Below, one piece after another: positions 52,028 to 60,164 of a stretch of 64,000 nt of DNA (position 1 is the first letter of the stretch; every line of letters starts with the position of its first letter). Made by a program: the position numbers and the translations under genes. Under the pieces are notes generated by a model. It was not told where the DNA came from. It saw nothing but the letters and a program-made list of their open reading frames with translations, and did no database searches. Source of the stretch: an uncultured Lachnospiraceae bacterium (GTDB lineage: Bacteria; Bacillota; Clostridia; Lachnospirales; Lachnospiraceae); NCBI GenBank assembly GCA_910576535.1, contig CAJTKK010000002.1:62001-126000 (forward strand), in the 5' to 3' direction.

Positions 52028-52579
52028 ATGGATGAAAGATTAAAAGTATATGATGAAAAGATGAGAAAGGCAGTTGACTTTCTGGCTTCCGATTATGCGA
52101 CGATCCGTGCAGGAAGGGCGAACCCCCATGTGCTGGATAAGCTGAAAGTAAATTATTATGGGACGCCTACCCCGATACAGCAGGTAGGGAATATAACAGT
52201 GCCGGAAGCGAGGATGATTCAGATTGCGCCCTGGGAAAAGTCATTGATAAAAGAGATAGAAAAAGCGATTATGACTTCTGATATAGGGATTAATCCTTCC
52301 AATGATGGGGCCGTTATCCGCCTTGTTTTTCCGGAACTGACGGAGGAACGCAGAAAAGATCTGGTAAAGGAAGTAAAGAAAAAGGGTGAAGAGGGAAAAG
52401 TTGCAGTCCGCAATATCCGCAGAGATGGGAACGATGCGTTTAAAAAGCTGGCAAAGGAAGACGTATCGGAAGATCAGATTAAACAGCTTGGGGAAGAACT
52501 GCAGAAGATGACAGATAAATTTGTGAAAGAAATTGATAAATTAGTGGATGAAAAATCAAAAGAAATTCTTACGGTATAA
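52028..52579 (+). CDS. frr: Ribosome recycling factor
   Basis: 183 aa. Family stretches DYATIRAGRANPHVLDKLKV, PTPIQQVGNITVPEARMIQI and VAVRNIRRDGNDAFKKL. GGGAGG precedes ATG 52028. Splits post-termination ribosomes with EF-G. Confidence 0.97.
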   Translation: MDERLKVYDEKMRKAVDFLASDYATIRAGRANPHVLDKLKVNYYGTPTPIQQVGNITVPEARMIQIAPWEKSLIKEIEKAIMTSDIGINPSNDGAVIRLVFPELTEERRKDLVKEVKKKGEEGKVAVRNIRRDGNDAFKKLAKEDVSEDQIKQLGEELQKMTDKFVKEIDKLVDEKSKEILTV

Positions 52580-52592
52580 CTCAAAACAAAGC

Positions 52593-52626
52593 AGGGACAG
52601 TCGATGCCAATCGTATTGTCCCTTTT
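52593..52626 (+). terminator. Weak terminator-like hairpin after frr
   Basis: AGGGACA (52593-52599) pairs with TGTCCCT (52617-52623), 17-base loop, only four to five T after. It sits in the 191-bp gap before uppS and may allow read-through. Confidence 0.45.
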
Positions 52627-52770
52627 GACCGTAGTGCGGAAAGAGTTTCAGGCGTTTATGGCAGGGTTGTTCCGTGAAGAAGCTCTATATCTGCATGGCA
52701 GACTTTTTTCAGTACAGATTGAGGCTTGGATGGAAAAAGCTGATTTTAGGAAAGGGCATGGAAAGTAAAG

Positions 52771-53490
52771 ATGCTGGAAAATGTAAAGATTCCCAATCAT
52801 GTGGCGATTATTCTGGATGGAAACGGCAGATGGGCAAAAAGCAAAGGGATGCCAAGAAATTATGGGCATGTGCAAGGGGCGAAAACAGTAGAAACAATTT
52901 GTGAAGAGGCATATAAGATGGGGATACAATATTTAACTGTATATGCGTTTTCCACAGAAAACTGGAACAGGCCAAAGGATGAAGTGGATGCTTTGATGAA
53001 GTTGCTGCGCAATTATTTAAAAACTTGTTTAAAAACCGCAGAAAAAAACAGGATGTGTGTCCGTATTTTAGGCGATAAAACTGGTTTGGACAATGACATC
53101 CAGGCAAGGATTGAGGAATTGGAGAAGGCTACCAGAAATAATGAGGGGCTTCACTTCCAAATTGCTTTAAATTATGGGGGAAGGGATGAAATCATCCGTG
53201 CCGTAAGAAAGGCGGCAGCCCTTCTGGCGCAGGGCAAAATGAACGGGGAAGAGATGACAGAAGAGGTATTTGGCAGAATGTTGGACACATATGATCTTCC
53301 CGATCCGGATCTGCTGATCCGGACCTGCAACGAGCAAAGAATATCTAATTTCCTTTTATGGCAGATGGCTTATACGGAGTTTTACTTTACGGCAGTGTCT
53401 TGGCCGGATTTTTCAAAAGAAGAATTGGTAAAAGCCATAGAAGCATATAATAAAAGGGATAGAAGATATGGCCTGGTAAAGAATGATTAG
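52771..53490 (+). CDS. uppS: Undecaprenyl diphosphate synthase
   Basis: Cis-prenyltransferase making the C55 carrier for cell-wall synthesis. 239 aa with catalytic Asp D16 in IILDGNGRWAKSKGMPRNYG, the TVYAFSTENWNRP motif and RTCNEQRISNFLLWQMAYTE (usually RTSGEQR; Cys and Asn replace Ser and Gly). The ATG follows GGAAAG. Confidence 0.96.
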   Translation: MLENVKIPNHVAIILDGNGRWAKSKGMPRNYGHVQGAKTVETICEEAYKMGIQYLTVYAFSTENWNRPKDEVDALMKLLRNYLKTCLKTAEKNRMCVRILGDKTGLDNDIQARIEELEKATRNNEGLHFQIALNYGGRDEIIRAVRKAAALLAQGKMNGEEMTEEVFGRMLDTYDLPDPDLLIRTCNEQRISNFLLWQMAYTEFYFTAVSWPDFSKEELVKAIEAYNKRDRRYGLVKND

Positions 53491-53502
53491 GAGGAGAAGC
53501 AT

Positions 53503-54324
53503 ATGTTTTTAACCCGTTTGCTCAGCAGCGTCGTACTGGTAATCATTGCCCTTGTGACACTGCTGCAGGGAAGTTATTTATTAGCAGCCGTACTTTTGTT
53601 CATATCGCTGACCGCTTATAGCGAACTTAGCAAAGCTTGTAAGATCCATACCGGGGAAAAGCGGATAAATGCTTTGGAAACAATTGGGGCAATAGGGATT
53701 TGGTTTTATTACGGGATTATGGTATTTACCAGTTCCCAGGCGGCACAGATGCTTGCTGTCCTGTTTGTGATGATTGCCTTTATGTTTGTCTATGTATTTA
53801 CATTTCCAAAGTATCAGGCTTCTCAAGTGATGTCGGCATTTTTTAGTTTTGTTTATGCACCGGTGATGTTCTCTTACGTTTATCAGACAAGGGAACTGGA
53901 ACATGGCATATACCTTGTATGGATGATATTTATTAGTTCCTGGGTTTGCGATAGCTGTGCTTATTTAACAGGGATCCTGATCGGGAAGCATAAGATGACT
54001 CCTAAGTTAAGTCCAAAAAAATCCATAGAAGGGGCAATCGGCGGAGTAATAGGTTCCGCATTAGCCGGGGGGCTATATGGATATTTTATTGTGGAAAGCG
54101 TGGTGCCTGAGCAGAAAATAACATGGGTTTTTGCAGTAATCGGCGCAGTAGGAGCTATGATATCCCAGATAGGCGACCTGGCGGCTTCCGCAATTAAGAG
54201 AAATCATAATATAAAAGATTATGGCCATCTTATACCGGGACATGGAGGGATTATGGACCGCTTTGACAGTGTCATTTTTACTGCCCCGATGATTTATGGA
54301 TTGGCGCTGCTTCTGATAAAATAA
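53503..54324 (+). CDS. cdsA: Phosphatidate cytidylyltransferase
   Basis: Makes CDP-diacylglycerol for phospholipids. 273 aa with about eight membrane segments and the CDS signature SAIKRNHNIKDYGHLIPGHG followed by GIMDRFDS. TAGGAGGAG precedes the ATG, 12 bases after uppS. Confidence 0.96.
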   Translation: MFLTRLLSSVVLVIIALVTLLQGSYLLAAVLLFISLTAYSELSKACKIHTGEKRINALETIGAIGIWFYYGIMVFTSSQAAQMLAVLFVMIAFMFVYVFTFPKYQASQVMSAFFSFVYAPVMFSYVYQTRELEHGIYLVWMIFISSWVCDSCAYLTGILIGKHKMTPKLSPKKSIEGAIGGVIGSALAGGLYGYFIVESVVPEQKITWVFAVIGAVGAMISQIGDLAASAIKRNHNIKDYGHLIPGHGGIMDRFDSVIFTAPMIYGLALLLIK

Positions 54325-54448
54325 AGAAAAACCGGAAATAAAAATAGAAAGCACGGATTTCCCCGGAGCATTAACTGGCCGGGCGGCCGGGATGGTTGAT
54401 TGCCTGGGACGCCGGGCAGGATCATAAACGTGGAAAATGGAGGAACGG

Positions 54449-55594
54449 ATGAAGAAAATAGCCATTTTAGGGTCTACGGGTTCTATCGGGACACAGACAT
54501 TGGAAATTATAAGGTCAAACGGGGATTTGAAAGTAGTTGCCCTTGCAGCGGGAAGCAATGTGGAACAGATGGAAAAACAAATCCGTGAATTTTCGCCACG
54601 TATTGCGGCAATGTGGAGTGAAAGAGCCTGCGAAGATTTAAGGGCAAGGGTAAAAGACACAGGCGTAAAAATTGTATGCGGCATGGAAGGTCTTTTGGAA
54701 ATTGCCGTTATGGATGAGGCGGAGGTATTGGTAACGGCAATTGTGGGAATGATTGGGATACGTCCAACAATTGCAGCAATAGAGAGCGGAAAGACGATTG
54801 CCCTTGCGAATAAAGAAACTTTGGTGACGGCAGGGCATATCATCATGCCCTTGGCAGAAAAAAAAGGCGTTTCTATTTTGCCGGTTGACAGCGAACACAG
54901 CGCAATTTATCAGTCTATGAATGGGGAAAATACAAGACGGGCGGAAAAAATATTTTTGACCGCTTCCGGCGGGCCTTTCCGGGGGAAGACGGCCGAAGAA
55001 CTGGAAAATATACGGGTGGAAGACGCCTTAAAACATCCGAACTGGGCGATGGGAAAGAAGATAACCATTGATTCAGCAACTATGGTAAATAAAGGTCTTG
55101 AGGTGATGGAAGCAAAATGGCTTTTCGGCATGGATTTGGACAGGATAGAAGTAGTAGTCCATCCTCAAAGCATTATTCATTCCATGGTGGAATATGCAGA
55201 CGGGGCGGTGATCGCACAGATGGGGATGCCGGATATGAAGCTGCCTATTGCATATGCCTTGTTTTATCCGGACAGGAGGCCATTGGAGGGGAGACGGGTA
55301 GATTTCTTTCAATTGGGTACCCTTACATTTGAAAGGCCGGATTTAGAGACTTTTAAAGGTTTAAAGCTAGCTTTTGAAGCGGCAAGACAAGGCGGGAGCG
55401 TTCCTGCTGTATATAATGCGGCAAACGAGAAGGCCGTAAGTTTATTTTTGGAAAGGAAAATTGGATTTATGCAGATCCCGGAACTGATAGAAGCTTCCAT
55501 GAGGCAGCATCGGAAAGTAGATGCCCCTAAAGTGGAGGAAATTCTTCAGGCGGAACAGGAAACGTATGAATTCATAGAGCGGGTGATAAATTGA
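54449..55594 (+). CDS. dxr: 1-deoxy-D-xylulose-5-phosphate reductoisomerase
   Basis: Second step of the MEP isoprenoid pathway. 381 aa: NADPH-binding ILGSTGSIGTQTLE, substrate/metal site ILPVDSEHSAIYQSM and the TASGGPFRGK loop. ATG 54449 has GGAGG five bases upstream; ATG 54437 adds four residues. Its stop overlaps rseP. With uppS and ispG this makes the neighbourhood rich in isoprenoid genes. Confidence 0.97.
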   Translation: MKKIAILGSTGSIGTQTLEIIRSNGDLKVVALAAGSNVEQMEKQIREFSPRIAAMWSERACEDLRARVKDTGVKIVCGMEGLLEIAVMDEAEVLVTAIVGMIGIRPTIAAIESGKTIALANKETLVTAGHIIMPLAEKKGVSILPVDSEHSAIYQSMNGENTRRAEKIFLTASGGPFRGKTAEELENIRVEDALKHPNWAMGKKITIDSATMVNKGLEVMEAKWLFGMDLDRIEVVVHPQSIIHSMVEYADGAVIAQMGMPDMKLPIAYALFYPDRRPLEGRRVDFFQLGTLTFERPDLETFKGLKLAFEAARQGGSVPAVYNAANEKAVSLFLERKIGFMQIPELIEASMRQHRKVDAPKVEEILQAEQETYEFIERVIN

Positions 55595-56646
55595 TTATAA
55601 CGGTGATTTTATTTATCTTAATCTTTGGATTGATTGTTATATCCCATGAATTTGGTCATTTTCTGCTGGCGAAATTAAACGGGATTCATGTGGTGGAGTT
55701 TGCGGTAGGCATGGGGCCGACGTTATTCCATTTTCAAAAAGGGGAAACAAGATATAGTTTAAAGGTTCTTCCTATCGGCGGGGCATGCATGTTTGAAGGG
55801 GAGGATGGCCTTGCTTCCAAGGAGGAAGGGGCGGCGGAAGGTTCCTTTCTTTCAGCCAGTGTCTGGGCAAGGATTTCTGCTGTCATTGCGGGTCCAATGT
55901 TTAATTTGATTTTAGCCTATGTCTTGTGTCTGATTGTGGTAGCCTTTGACGGATCGAATCGGCCCGTGATCCAGAATGTGCTGCCGGGCAGTGCGGCGGA
56001 AAAGGCTGGAATGCAGAGCGGGGATCTGATTACAAAAATGAATGGGGAAAAAATTCACTTAGGTGACCAAGTGTTCTTGATTTCCGCTTTAAACCGGGGA
56101 GAAAATCTTACGGTAGAATATCTTAGAAATGGGGAAAAAGGCAGTGTGACAATTACGCCGGTTTATGACAGTGCGGCCGGGAGGTATTATATGGGGTTTG
56201 CCGGTGTCAGCGAGTATTTTAACTGCCGGGGATTTGAGGTGTTCCAGCATGGATATTATAAATTGGAATATTGGGTAAGCTCCACTTTCAAAAGTTTGGG
56301 AATGCTTTTTTCCGGGAAGGTGACGAAAGATGATGTGGCAGGACCGGTGGGTATTGCACAGTTAGTGGGCGATACTTATGAGGAAGCAAAACCGTATGGA
56401 ATCAGCAGCGTTGTTCTTTCCATGATGAATATTGCGGTTCTGCTTTCCGTGAATCTGGGGATTTTAAATTTATTGCCTGTTCCGGCCTTAGACGGGGGAA
56501 GGCTGGTTTTTCTTTTGATTGAAGCCGTAAGGGGAAAGCCGGTTCCGCCGGAAAAAGAAGGGATGGTTCATTTAGCCGGGATGGCGGCTTTGATGGTATT
56601 AATGGTGATGGTGCTGTTTAATGATATTGCACGGATTTTTTCATAA
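55591..56646 (+). CDS. rseP: Site-2 intramembrane metalloprotease RseP/RasP
   Basis: 351 aa. Zinc site H19-E-F-G-H23 in the first membrane helix (IVISHEFGHFLLAKLNGIHV), a PDZ domain (NVLPGSAAEKAGMQSGDLIT) and the C-terminal NLLPVPALDGGRL motif. Cleaves anti-sigma factors and remnant signal peptides in the membrane. TTG 55591 is the start, overlapping the dxr stop, with GGGTG upstream. Confidence 0.95.
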   Translation: MIITVILFILIFGLIVISHEFGHFLLAKLNGIHVVEFAVGMGPTLFHFQKGETRYSLKVLPIGGACMFEGEDGLASKEEGAAEGSFLSASVWARISAVIAGPMFNLILAYVLCLIVVAFDGSNRPVIQNVLPGSAAEKAGMQSGDLITKMNGEKIHLGDQVFLISALNRGENLTVEYLRNGEKGSVTITPVYDSAAGRYYMGFAGVSEYFNCRGFEVFQHGYYKLEYWVSSTFKSLGMLFSGKVTKDDVAGPVGIAQLVGDTYEEAKPYGISSVVLSMMNIAVLLSVNLGILNLLPVPALDGGRLVFLLIEAVRGKPVPPEKEGMVHLAGMAALMVLMVMVLFNDIARIFS

Positions 56647-56697
56647 AAACAGGCAAGCTTATGCTGCTGTTTTAGGCTGTATAAAGAGATTATTTGC

Positions 56698-56726
56698 TTG
56701 CATAATAAGTACGCTTCGTATATAAT
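56698..56726 (+). promoter_or_regulatory. Sigma-A promoter for the phosphatase-kinase genes
   Basis: TTGCAT (56698-56703), 17-base spacer, perfect TATAAT (56721-56726). Predicted start near 56733. Confidence 0.7.
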
Positions 56727-56727
56727 G

Positions 56728-56763
56728 TTGCCATAGGAATTGGATGTCCATTTTCTATGGCAA
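56728..56763 (+). promoter_or_regulatory. Hairpin at the 5' end of the phosphatase-kinase transcript
   Basis: TTGCCATAG (56728-56736) and CTATGGCAA (56755-56763) form a perfect 9-bp dyad with an 18-base loop, spanning the predicted start point. It could be a protein-binding operator or a 5' stabilising stem. Confidence 0.45.
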
Positions 56764-56848
56764 TTCAGATTTTTCATTCAAGTCTATTTTCAAGGTTACA
56801 ATTTCTGTAACGGGTTTCAATGTAAAAAAAGAGTATAAAGGAGGAACG

Positions 56849-57574
56849 ATGGAGTTTATTTCAGAAGTATACTGGGATAAAGGGGGAAGGTGCGTGAATC
56901 AGGATTCCGTTTCCCTTCAGGAAGTTTGGGTAAAAGGAAAGAAAGCAGTTTTCGCTTTAGTCTGCGATGGGATTGGGGGGCTGGAAAGCGGGGAAATGGC
57001 CAGCGGCTTTGTGGCGGAGAGAATGACGGAATGGTTTTATAAAGAGGCAGCAGTTTTATTAAAAAAGCGTAAAAACAGAAAAAGGATAGAAAAATCGGGA
57101 CTCCGGGCGCTGTATGGATGCAACGGGGAAATGGTACGGTTTGGAAAAGAAAAAGGAATAAGCTTTGGGACAACTGTCACTGCTTTGCTTTTGACGGGAA
57201 GGCGTTATTTTTTATGGCACAGCGGGGATACAAGGGCATATAGGATTGTGATGAGAAAACGTTATTTGGGGAAAATAAAGCAGTTGACAAAAGATCATGC
57301 GAAAGATCATTATACTTTACTGCAATGCATTGGCAGTTTTGAATGGAAAAAGCCTCAAGTAAAGAGCGGATATTTTATAAAGAAGAGTACAGTGCTTCTT
57401 TGCTCAGACGGACTAAGGAATAGGGTGGAAGAAGAAAAGATGATGGAGGCAATGCTCCCCCAATTGCTGAATAGCAGGGGGCAGATTTATGGGCGGCTGA
57501 AGGAAATGACGGAATATGCAAAAAAACACGGGGAAAAGGATAATATTTCTGCAGTTGCAGTAAGGATAGGATAA
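56849..57574 (+). CDS. PP2C-family serine/threonine phosphatase
   Basis: 241 aa. Metal-binding motifs are present in order: NQDSVSL, FALVCDGIGGLESGEMASGF, SFGTTVTALLL, WHSGDTRAYRI, LLCSDGLRN and KDNISAVAV. Soluble. AAAGGAGG precedes ATG 56849. The kinase gene follows after about 155 bp, and the pair probably acts on shared targets, like Stp/PrpC with PrkC. The usual clostridial home of that pair (next to rlmN and rsgA) is not here. Confidence 0.93.
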   Translation: MEFISEVYWDKGGRCVNQDSVSLQEVWVKGKKAVFALVCDGIGGLESGEMASGFVAERMTEWFYKEAAVLLKKRKNRKRIEKSGLRALYGCNGEMVRFGKEKGISFGTTVTALLLTGRRYFLWHSGDTRAYRIVMRKRYLGKIKQLTKDHAKDHYTLLQCIGSFEWKKPQVKSGYFIKKSTVLLCSDGLRNRVEEEKMMEAMLPQLLNSRGQIYGRLKEMTEYAKKHGEKDNISAVAVRIG

Positions 57575-57695
57575 GGCTGAAGAGATAGCCGTGATACTGC
57601 AAGCGCAATATTGGATAAAGTATGTAAAATGCTCTTCGCGTGTCATCGCGGCAATCTGTCTTGGCATGGGGAAACATTTACCATAGGGATTTGCG

Positions 57696-57722
57696 TCTGC
57701 GGTTTAAAATCTGCGGTTTAAA
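57696..57722 (+). repeat. Tandem 14-base direct repeat before the kinase gene
   Basis: TCTGCGGTTTAAAA (57696-57709) is followed at once by TCTGCGGTTTAAA (57710-57722), directly before AGAAAGG. Expansion or loss of a unit would change the leader just ahead of the kinase binding site. Confidence 0.6.
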
Positions 57723-57729
57723 GAAAGGT

Positions 57730-59046
57730 ATGGCTGTTGGGATGGAAGAAATAAAGAAAGGAAAATATATTTTGTACGAAGAGCTGGGAAGCGGAGGAAG
57801 CGGGAAAGTGTACCGTGCGTTTGACCGGCATTTGAGATGTGACAGGGCGGTTAAAAGATTTAATGCGGGAGAGGATATATGGAAAAAGGAGCTGGAAATG
57901 CTAAAAGGGCTGAAGCATCCATTGCTGCCTATGGTTACGGATTCCATGGAAGAAGGGAATGAACGGTATTTAGTGATGGAATATATTGAAGGGAAAAATC
58001 TGGAGAGTTATGTACAGGAAAAAGGGCATATTCGTCAGGAGCAGGCTGTGGAATGGGCGTTAGAACTGGCGGATTTATTAATTTATCTTCACGAAAGAAA
58101 CAGCCCGGTGATATACCGGGACATGAAACCGGCTAATATTATGGTGGAACCGGACGGGAAGCTGAAACTGATAGATTTTGGGACGGCATGGCTGCGTTAT
58201 CAGGAAGGAGGGGAAAAATTTTGCGCAGGGACATACGGCTATGCGGCGCCTGAGCAGCTTGGGGAGAACGGGGTAAGCGGGGCAGATGAAAGAAGCGATG
58301 TTTATGGTCTGGGAGCTACCTTATACTATATGCTGACAGGGGATGATCCGTCAAAACCGCCGTTTCTGATACATCCTATCCGTTTTTTTGACAGAAGATT
58401 ATCGGTGGAGATGGAAAAAATTGTAGGAAAAGCGGTGGAAGAGGAAAAAGGAAAAAGGTACCAGACAATGCGGCAGTTTAAAACAGCGATGGAACGTTAT
58501 CAGAATATGGATCAAATGAGGGAGTATATAAAAAAAGGAGCGGGAATTTTATATTATAGCGTTTTATTGTGCCTTGGCGTTTTGTTTGCGGCATTGTGCA
58601 GCTTTCCCGGGCAGGAAAAACGGATCCTGGTTACTTCCGCCCTGATTTTTTCTGTCTGCTTTCTGCGTTTATTTGTTTCTATTGGACGGGGAAGGGGAAA
58701 GAGGGGGGTATGCAGGGAAAGAAGCATTTTGCTGACAGAAAAAAAGGGAAAAGGCCTTGTATTATTATTAGCCGCCGGGATTTTATCAGCAGCGGCAGCA
58801 AATGTTTCCCATGCATCTGCCGAAGAGGAAAATACGTTATTCGTAAATGTGCGGAATGAGAAAGGACAGAAAGTTTTAATACGTTATGATGCGGTATATC
58901 CCCTGGCGGATGTGCTGAAACTGGAAATTCCTTTGCGTAATTTTGAAAAAGGGGAGGTTTACCGGCTGCGGTTGGAGTGCATGAATTGTGAGACGGAGGA
59001 AAAAAACAGCCGGACTTTCTATTTAAAAAGTATTGAATCCCAATAG
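57730..59046 (+). CDS. Membrane serine/threonine protein kinase without PASTA domains
   Basis: 438 aa from ATG 57730; ATG 57742 is an alternative, and neither has an ideal binding site. N-terminal kinase domain: Gly loop ELGSGGSGKVYRA, catalytic Lys K42 (AVKRF), YRDMKPANIMV with D131 (Tyr replaces His of HRD), DFG at D149 (LIDFGTAW) and APEQL. After about residue 280 come up to three membrane segments (GILYYSVLLCLGVLFAALCS; LVTSALIFSVCFLRLFVSIG; LVLLLAAGILSAAAANVSHA) and a C-terminal domain of about 75 residues, probably outside the cell. PrkC-type kinases instead carry extracellular PASTA repeats. Ends 59 bp before ispG. Confidence 0.9.
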   Translation: MAVGMEEIKKGKYILYEELGSGGSGKVYRAFDRHLRCDRAVKRFNAGEDIWKKELEMLKGLKHPLLPMVTDSMEEGNERYLVMEYIEGKNLESYVQEKGHIRQEQAVEWALELADLLIYLHERNSPVIYRDMKPANIMVEPDGKLKLIDFGTAWLRYQEGGEKFCAGTYGYAAPEQLGENGVSGADERSDVYGLGATLYYMLTGDDPSKPPFLIHPIRFFDRRLSVEMEKIVGKAVEEEKGKRYQTMRQFKTAMERYQNMDQMREYIKKGAGILYYSVLLCLGVLFAALCSFPGQEKRILVTSALIFSVCFLRLFVSIGRGRGKRGVCRERSILLTEKKGKGLVLLLAAGILSAAAANVSHASAEEENTLFVNVRNEKGQKVLIRYDAVYPLADVLKLEIPLRNFEKGEVYRLRLECMNCETEEKNSRTFYLKSIESQ

Positions 59047-59055
59047 TAAAATGGG

Positions 59056-59071
59056 GTATGATATATCATAC
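59056..59071. repeat. Perfect 16-bp palindrome before ispG
   Basis: GTATGATATATCATAC is fully self-complementary with no loop, 34 bp upstream of the ispG start. This form suits a dimeric DNA-binding protein better than an RNA hairpin. Unassigned. Confidence 0.45.
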
Positions 59072-59105
59072 GGATATCATGTATAGGGAAATAAGGAGCG
59101 GCGGG

Positions 59106-60149
59106 ATGAAAACGAAAACAGTACATATTGGAAATAAGGTGATCGGAGGGGGGAACCCTATTCTGATACAATCTATGACAAATACAAGGACAGAGGATGT
59201 AAAAGCAACTGTGGAACAGATTCACCGTTTGGAAAGGGCAGGCTGTGAGATTATCCGGTGTACCATACCGTCCATGGAATCGGCTTTGGCGATCAGGGAG
59301 ATTAAAAAACAGATATCTATCCCTTTTGTGGCAGATATTCATTTTGACTATAAAATGGCAATAGCAGCGATAGAAAACGGGGCGGATAAGATAAGGATCA
59401 ATCCGGGGAATATTGGCGGAAGGGATAAAGTGGCTGCAGTGGTGAAAGCGGCAAAGGAAAGAGGGATTCCTATCCGTATAGGCGTAAACAGCGGTTCCCT
59501 GGAAAAGGAAATCGTAGAAAAGCATGGGGGAGTTACGGCCAAAGGGCTTGTGGAAAGCGCTTTGGATAAAGTGGAAATGATAGAGGGAATGGGTTATGAC
59601 AATCTGGTTATCAGCATCAAATCCTCCGATGTTTTGATGTGCATAAAGGCGCATGAAATCCTGGCTAAGGAAACAGATTATCCGCTCCATGTAGGAATTA
59701 CGGAAGCAGGAACGGTTTGCAGCGGCAATGTAAAATCCGGGGTAGGGCTTGGCGTTATTCTTTACCAGGGAATCGGCGACACAATCCGGGTATCGCTGAC
59801 CGGGGATCCGGTAGAGGAAATTAAATCGGCAAAATTAATCCTGCGTTCTTTGGGGCTTAGGAAGGGCGGCATTGAAGTAGTATCCTGCCCTACTTGCGGG
59901 AGGACGAAAATAGATTTAATAGGGCTCGCGGGCCAGGTAGAACAGATGGTGGCGGATATCCCGCTGGATATTAAAGTGGCGGTTATGGGATGTGCGGTAA
60001 ACGGGCCGGGGGAAGCGAAGGAAGCGGATATAGGGATTGCAGGGGGGATAGGGGAAGGTCTCTTGATAAAAAAAGGCCAGATTATAAAAAAAGTCCCGGA
60101 AGAGCAGCTTCTTTCCGTACTGAGGGAAGAATTGCTCCATTGGAGCTGA
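59106..60149 (+). CDS. ispG: 4-hydroxy-3-methylbut-2-enyl diphosphate synthase (GcpE)
   Basis: Iron-sulfur enzyme of the MEP pathway. 347 aa: N-terminal barrel with IGGGNPILIQSMTNTRTED and VADIHFDYKMAIAAIENGAD, then the cluster-binding cysteines in SCPTCGRTKID and MGCAVNGPGEAKEADIGIAG. ATG 59106 has AAGGAG seven bases upstream; earlier in-frame ATGs lie in the palindrome region. Links with dxr and uppS. Confidence 0.96.
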   Translation: MKTKTVHIGNKVIGGGNPILIQSMTNTRTEDVKATVEQIHRLERAGCEIIRCTIPSMESALAIREIKKQISIPFVADIHFDYKMAIAAIENGADKIRINPGNIGGRDKVAAVVKAAKERGIPIRIGVNSGSLEKEIVEKHGGVTAKGLVESALDKVEMIEGMGYDNLVISIKSSDVLMCIKAHEILAKETDYPLHVGITEAGTVCSGNVKSGVGLGVILYQGIGDTIRVSLTGDPVEEIKSAKLILRSLGLRKGGIEVVSCPTCGRTKIDLIGLAGQVEQMVADIPLDIKVAVMGCAVNGPGEAKEADIGIAGGIGEGLLIKKGQIIKKVPEEQLLSVLREELLHWS

Positions 60150-60164
60150 TAGGACAGGTGGACG

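Noticed and set aside
52658..52768. 36-codon frame between frr and uppS
   Set aside because: No ribosome binding site and no recognised family.
54325..54448. GC-rich hairpin-prone spacer between cdsA and dxr
   Set aside because: Several short GC stems are possible but none is clearly favoured, and no T-run follows.
54073..54846. Minus-strand open frame (257 codons) opposite cdsA and dxr
   Set aside because: Overlaps two clear + strand genes and has the same shadow composition.
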